The notes under the pieces are model-generated. The model was given only the letters and a program-made list of their open reading frames with translations, ran no database searches and had not been told where the DNA came from. Below, piece after piece: positions 59,757-64,000 of a stretch of 64,000 bases of DNA (its first letter is position 1; every line of letters starts with the position of its first letter). Location of the stretch: the NCBI GenBank assembly GCA_014898415.1, contig RCTD01000004.1, forward strand, positions 2,231,001 to 2,295,000, read 5' to 3'. The translations under genes were made by a program, and so were the position numbers. This DNA is from Stromatinia cepivora. Lineage: Eukaryota; Ascomycota; Leotiomycetes; Helotiales; Sclerotiniaceae.

Positions 59757-60680
59757 GGATATATGGTAGATAAAATTACAATTTTTTTACTAATGTGTCG
59801 AGTGTTATTATTTTGAAACTGGGAATGAGATAAACGTGTGCTTTGTTCCTCGCAGTACCCTCCAAGTTGGACATTTGACTCGGGATATTGGTGCATATTC
59901 CTCAGATTGTTGGAATATTAGTATATTCACCCTATTTAGTGATGGGCTAATAAGCCTTCAATGTTTCATAAGAATAACGGCTGACTCCATGGCTAGGTTG
60001 AGGTTATATCTATTTGATCATATCTATTTGATTAAATCTACTTGTAAGTGTATGAATGGAAGAATGCTTCCTGCTTTCACTATAACAGTATCCAGTATCA
60101 AGCACAGTCATCCCGTCATTTCAATTCTATGGAGTAACAATCTGAAAGCAAAGACTGGGTGGGATTGTAGATGAGTTATTGGTACTCATCTTTTGAAATC
60201 TGCAGCGTGGTAATTTCCCCACTGCCCCCTGGGATTCCTTGCTGTGTATGTAATACATGTGGATTTGATGTCAAAAGTGCTTGAGGCGCTTCACGCATGG
60301 TGTTGTGTAGAAATAGGTTGTATTTTGCATAGTCACATGAGTGGAATATTGTTAGGATCTGAGTCTGTTTAATCAATTACCGATGCACTACATATTCACA
60401 TTGTAAATGGCCTTGGAAGAGTTTGTCAGGCATTGCATTATTGTGGTGTGTAATATAGAAGCTATAGAGAGTCGGAAGCGGCAAGTGTCCTCCCATGTCC
60501 CGCAGAATCATGTTCTTCTGGAGGCATTTCTTGCCCGTCGATTTCTCTCTACATGTTTTGCTAAGTAGCCCACCGGTTTTCTTCATGGCGAAAGTTCCCC
60601 TGCACCAAAGTCCTACTAAACTCAGTCTCGCCTTTGAGATCCTTCATTGCCTCCTGACTATCTTACATCCAAATCCTCCT
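59757..60680. other. intergenic between convergent genes, nothing recognised
   Basis: 924 bp with short frames on both strands and no motif. No RNA gene seen. Confidence 0.4.
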
Positions 60681-61709
60681 CTACCACGGTGCTCCTCCGA
60701 AGATCTGAGCTAGTCCTGTGTATTTATGCAAAGGAGTACCATCCAAACGACATGCTACTCTGCCGTCTAAAAAAGGTACATCAAGGATGGGTGCAAAGCA
60801 CTGATAGCAAGATCCATGGTAGAGCTGTGGATCATCTCTAAAGAAGCACAATAAACCCGGTGTGGGCCTAAGATTCTTCCAGTACTTCAAAGTCGCATCT
60901 CCAGGCATCTCCCATGAGTCATCTTCCCGCGGATTGAGGAACCGATCAAAGTCCCGCAGCAGTTGATTCACGCCATCATTAACATTCTTAATTTTATCAA
61001 GTGTATCGCGGCTTGTTGGGAAATATTGTGAGTGGCAAGTTTGTCTATCGAGTCGGTCAAGATGTGGCCTGAAGTGGAAGTCAAGGTCCGTCAAACCATC
61101 TGAAACATCCATGATTCGACCCGCGCTCTTCACAGATGGAACTGCCCATCCGCTAGGGTGAAACCCCATCAAAACCCACAGCTTAGTGAGTGCCGGGCAA
61201 TGAGTACTAAGCAGTGTATACAACTCTGCTTGTATTACCATTTGATAGCTCTTTTCGGTGTCTCGCATCATCGTAAAAGTCGCATGGCCTAAAGCCAGAC
61301 ATGTGATATTTTCCAGGTTCATACGTCCGCCATATCTGTACAGTTGCAACAAATCGAGCGTTTCAAGCAGAAGAGTATCGACAGTGGGTCGAATGTATGT
61401 GTACGACAGCGCGCGATCAAATTGACGAAACAAAAATAAAGGCGGAAGTGTAGTTTCAATTTTTTGGAACTTGCGGAACACCTCGGCATTGGATTCTTTG
61501 CAGGCTAGAAGAAGGGGAAGCAGTTCGGGATATCGCGGCGCACAGCCCGCTATTTCTCTTTTATGTGTAAAGAGATGGGTGCCGATAAAGATGACTGCTG
61601 GCCTAGGGTGTGCTTCTTGAAAAATCCTGCTTTGAAGTTCGAATGGCAAGCGGGAGAATGGTGTGAACTCTGTGAGGGCTTTTGAGCCTACCTGGATAAC
61701 TGAGGTCAT
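60681..61709 (-). CDS. 2EXR-domain-like protein, function unknown
   Basis: An intron-less frame with start codon at 61709 (the longer frame to 61829 begins at TTG), giving 342 residues. Near the N-terminus FTPFSRLPFELQSRIFQEAHPRPAVI matches the pattern F-x-x-F-x-x-L-P-x-E-L-R-x-x-I-W-x-x-A of the 2EXR family, abundant, F-box-like and lineage-expanded in Leotiomycetes and related fungi. The middle has LLLACKESNAEVFRKFQK and further helical text, and the C-terminus has several Cys/His residues (HGSCYQCFAP, GRVACRLDG) without a clear zinc motif. Function is unknown. Its position beside the AT-rich repeat edge is typical of fast-changing families (inference). Confidence 0.7.
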   Translation of the reverse strand: MTSVIQVGSKALTEFTPFSRLPFELQSRIFQEAHPRPAVIFIGTHLFTHKREIAGCAPRYPELLPLLLACKESNAEVFRKFQKIETTLPPLFLFRQFDRALSYTYIRPTVDTLLLETLDLLQLYRYGGRMNLENITCLALGHATFTMMRDTEKSYQMVIQAELYTLLSTHCPALTKLWVLMGFHPSGWAVPSVKSAGRIMDVSDGLTDLDFHFRPHLDRLDRQTCHSQYFPTSRDTLDKIKNVNDGVNQLLRDFDRFLNPREDDSWEMPGDATLKYWKNLRPTPGLLCFFRDDPQLYHGSCYQCFAPILDVPFLDGRVACRLDGTPLHKYTGLAQIFGGAPW

Positions 61710-61829
61710 GTCTGTCACTTTGCGAATGGGTCTTCGAAAGCTTGAAAAGTTTGTATGTGTCGTATCGAAGATGGATTGGAGGATTTCAACAGGTGGAGGG
61801 ACAAAGTATATATATATAGTAAAATTCAA

Positions 61830-61903
61830 AGTACGGAATCATAAAACACACTGTATTGGATCATGCGTAACAATGCCATCATGCAAACCGCATGTTACGG
61901 TTA
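61830..61903. promoter_or_regulatory. upstream region of the 2EXR-like gene
   Basis: Short stretch with a TATATATATAG box at about 61809-61819, roughly 100 bp upstream of the start codon of the minus-strand gene. It could serve as its TATA element. Confidence 0.35.
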
Positions 61904-62416
61904 TAAGAGTTCTGGTCCAAGCTCACCGTACACCATTCGAATTCGTAACAGAATCCCTGTAAAAACTATGTTTTTTTTATACAAAATTAAATATCGAATA
62001 ACTTTTTCAATATTAAATAAAAATATTTGAAATTTTGTAATACAATAATTAAATACAATTGAATTATAAGGAGGTTTGTATTTTATTTTTTGTGGTTTTC
62101 GTCCGGGAGTTGTGCTGATTTGGGATTCGGATTTTTCGGAATTTCGGGTGTGTAGTGTTTTTCCTATACAAAATGGGCGATTTTTTTGAACTTTTTTGAT
62201 TTTTTGACTTCAAATATATATAATTTCAATACAAAAATATACAAAAATATTTTATTTTATTTTTAATAAATCTTGATTGATTATCTTTATATAAATATAA
62301 ATCTTGATGAATTATTTTAATTTTTCATCTAAAAAACAAGAATCTGAAAAGTTGAAAAACCATCAATTTTGATATGATTTCGCTTAGTGTGCGATGAGTC
62401 CGGATCAGAACTCTTA
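61904..62416. mobile_element. 513-bp non-autonomous TIR element, RIP-mutated
   Basis: TAAGAGTTCTGGTCC at 61904-61918 is mirrored by the reverse complement TAAGAGTTCTGATCC ending at 62416. The similarity continues inward for about 55 bp, with most differences being transitions. The interior is AT-rich and non-coding. TA lies directly left of the element and CA right of it, which could be a TA target duplication with one changed base, as for Tc1/mariner/Fot1-type elements. Size and lack of coding make it MITE-like. Fit to a known fungal family could not be checked. Confidence 0.6.
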
Positions 62417-64000
62417 CAAGAATATTATTTGAAAATCTATAAGAAAGCAATTGTTATATTAAACATAAACATATAGATAAAGAAACATTATCGATTAATT
62501 TGAAAAACTTTGAAAAGACTTTTTGTATAACATATAAAAGACAGAATATTATTGTTTCAATATTGTTCTATATTGAATTTAAAAAAAACATCTCTTTTAT
62601 TAATTAAGAATAATAAAACTTTTTATTATTATTTCAATATTATTTTACATTGAACTTAAAAAAAAGGTTTTTTCATTTATTAAAGAACAATGAAAAGTTT
62701 TGCTACCGTTTTGTGACTCTGATATTATAATCATAGTGATTCGAGCGCAATTCTCGGTTAGAGCAGGGGGTACGAGGCCAGTCCTTGTGTTGGTATTTTG
62801 AGAGCATTGTTTTCTTCGATAGGCACATCTAGACAGATGCTGTACAGTCTCAGAGCTATCAAGGCTGTGTGTAGATTAGACAAACATTACCAGGAGTAAC
62901 TAGATGGAATTTTGAGGCTTGGATTCCACGTATACTCGCAAGCGAGCTGCCTAAGAAGGTGTGGGTGTCTGCCAATGTTTTAATGTGGTCGTTTGCTCAA
63001 CGAAAGATATACTAACTAGCATACGCAATAGTAGCTCGCGATTAAAGGTGTAGAATACACATAGAACTCAATTTCAGAGTTTTTGATGTTCCGATTCGGC
63101 AACCATGCGGGATTTCCTGCACAGTTGTTTAGACAGCCAACTTCTAAGATATTATTCGGTCACTTCAGCTGGAAAACTTTATATATGCACTTTCTGATCG
63201 TTGTAACTTAATAATGTCTGAAATCTATGATCATGGTCGGTTAGCCAAAGCTCACACTCCTCTCTATCTTGTGACCCCGCCTACATCAAGTGAAGTGAAC
63301 ACTCGAATTATCCTATTCACCACTTCAGGCTATACGTTCGTTCACTCTCAAGCGCTGTTCTCATGTTATGGTAACTGCTACCGTACGCTCTATTTTGTGG
63401 GAGGAAACTTTGTACGATTCTGCTGAGGTATAGCGTGTTGTTCAGTAAGCACTACTTTCCGTACAGCCATATGTGTTATGCTGTGTTTGACTGTACGCTA
63501 TGTAAATTGTCTCGTCCCCCGAGCGATAGGATGATACAGTATGCAGCCTCACTTCAGCCCATGGTGACAGACATTGAAGCCGTTGAATAAGGCCGTCCAC
63601 ATAGCAATATTTAATTCGTGATGTCTTTCCAAAAACATTTCTTACCTCATCTACGCATTCCTCTATGCCAAAATTCAGATGATCATGAGCAGTATATCAA
63701 GTTGATCACTTTCCACTTCCGAAAAATACCCGGTTTCCACCATGAAGACAGCCTTTTCACCAAAAATCGAACCTCGAAAGTAGAATCAATGTAGAGGCTC
63801 CAATTTACCTTTTAAAAATCCATCAATAGCATCATTAGATTCCATTCAATATTCTCTATCAAATACAAATGAAAAAATAAAAATATCAAAAATTGATTTT
63901 TTGATCCATAGTATATAGCTTTTAAAATGTACGTGAAGTCGTTCAAAACGAACAAACTGTGGGCGTGGGATCATAACATAATAGTGTGCCTCAGGCATCA
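62417..64000. other. AT-rich tail with tandem duplication, then gene-free DNA
   Basis: 62417-62700 is AT-rich and contains the tandem duplication listed separately. 62700-63800 returns to normal composition with only small frames (63214-63426, 70 codons, no motif). The last 200 bp become AT-rich again. No gene supported. Confidence 0.45.
62547..62700. repeat. diverged 77-bp tandem duplication
   Basis: 62547-62623 and 62624-62700 begin TATTATTGTTTCAATATTGT and TATTATTATTTCAATATTAT and stay alignable over their length, differing largely by transitions, as RIP would produce. Confidence 0.75.

Overview
The window looks like a scaffold piece of a filamentous ascomycete (Pezizomycotina). The reasons are short introns (about 45-90 nt) with GT...CTAAC...AG signals, a Zn2Cys6 regulator, a secreted GH3 beta-glucosidase, and a copia retrotransposon wrecked by C-to-T/G-to-A changes without frameshifts, which is the mark of repeat-induced point mutation (RIP). 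The AT-rich repeat islands against gene-rich DNA, and the gene families present, fit a leotiomycete of the Botrytis/Sclerotinia kind. That last step is inference.

Layout. 1-3.7 kb is an AT-rich island holding a dead Ty1/copia element and an ATT microsatellite. 5.5-16.4 kb carries five genes for unrecognised proteins that are mostly coiled-coil, charged and basic at the C-terminus. One has a Zn2Cys6-like cysteine cluster at its extreme C-terminus, and two (12.4 and 14.5 kb) are head-to-tail paralogues sharing two motifs I do not know from any family. 17.5-18.8 kb is a membrane protein with six 11-residue repeats. 19.7-22.8 kb is a nine-exon extracellular beta-glucosidase (minus strand). 24.4 kb is an intron-containing elongator tRNA-Met. 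25.4-25.7 kb is a 53-bp minisatellite. 26.3-27.8 kb holds two convergent small single-pass membrane proteins that share a core motif.

28.6-43.6 kb is conserved housekeeping sequence: Drn1/CwfJ (intron-lariat turnover) and Utp20 (small-subunit processome) are divergent from one 302-bp intergenic region, followed by Zim17/DNL-type mitochondrial Hsp70 escort protein and cullin-3. 44.2-54.1 kb is more accessory: an inverted-repeat element, an S33-type serine hydrolase, a divergent Zn2Cys6 regulator, simple repeats and an amidase. 54.7-61.7 kb has a charged repeat protein, Isc1-type inositol phosphosphingolipid phospholipase C, a Swd3/WDR5-like WD40 protein of COMPASS and a 2EXR-like protein. The right end (61.9-64 kb) is AT-rich again, with a 513-bp terminal-inverted-repeat element and a tandem duplication.

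The best candidates for something undescribed are the tandem W-[YF]-D-A-P paralogues, the pair of L-Y-I-P-R membrane microproteins, and the 11-residue-repeat membrane protein. Exon boundaries were placed by hand from splice signals, reading frame and remembered family motifs; none was checked by transcript data or database search.
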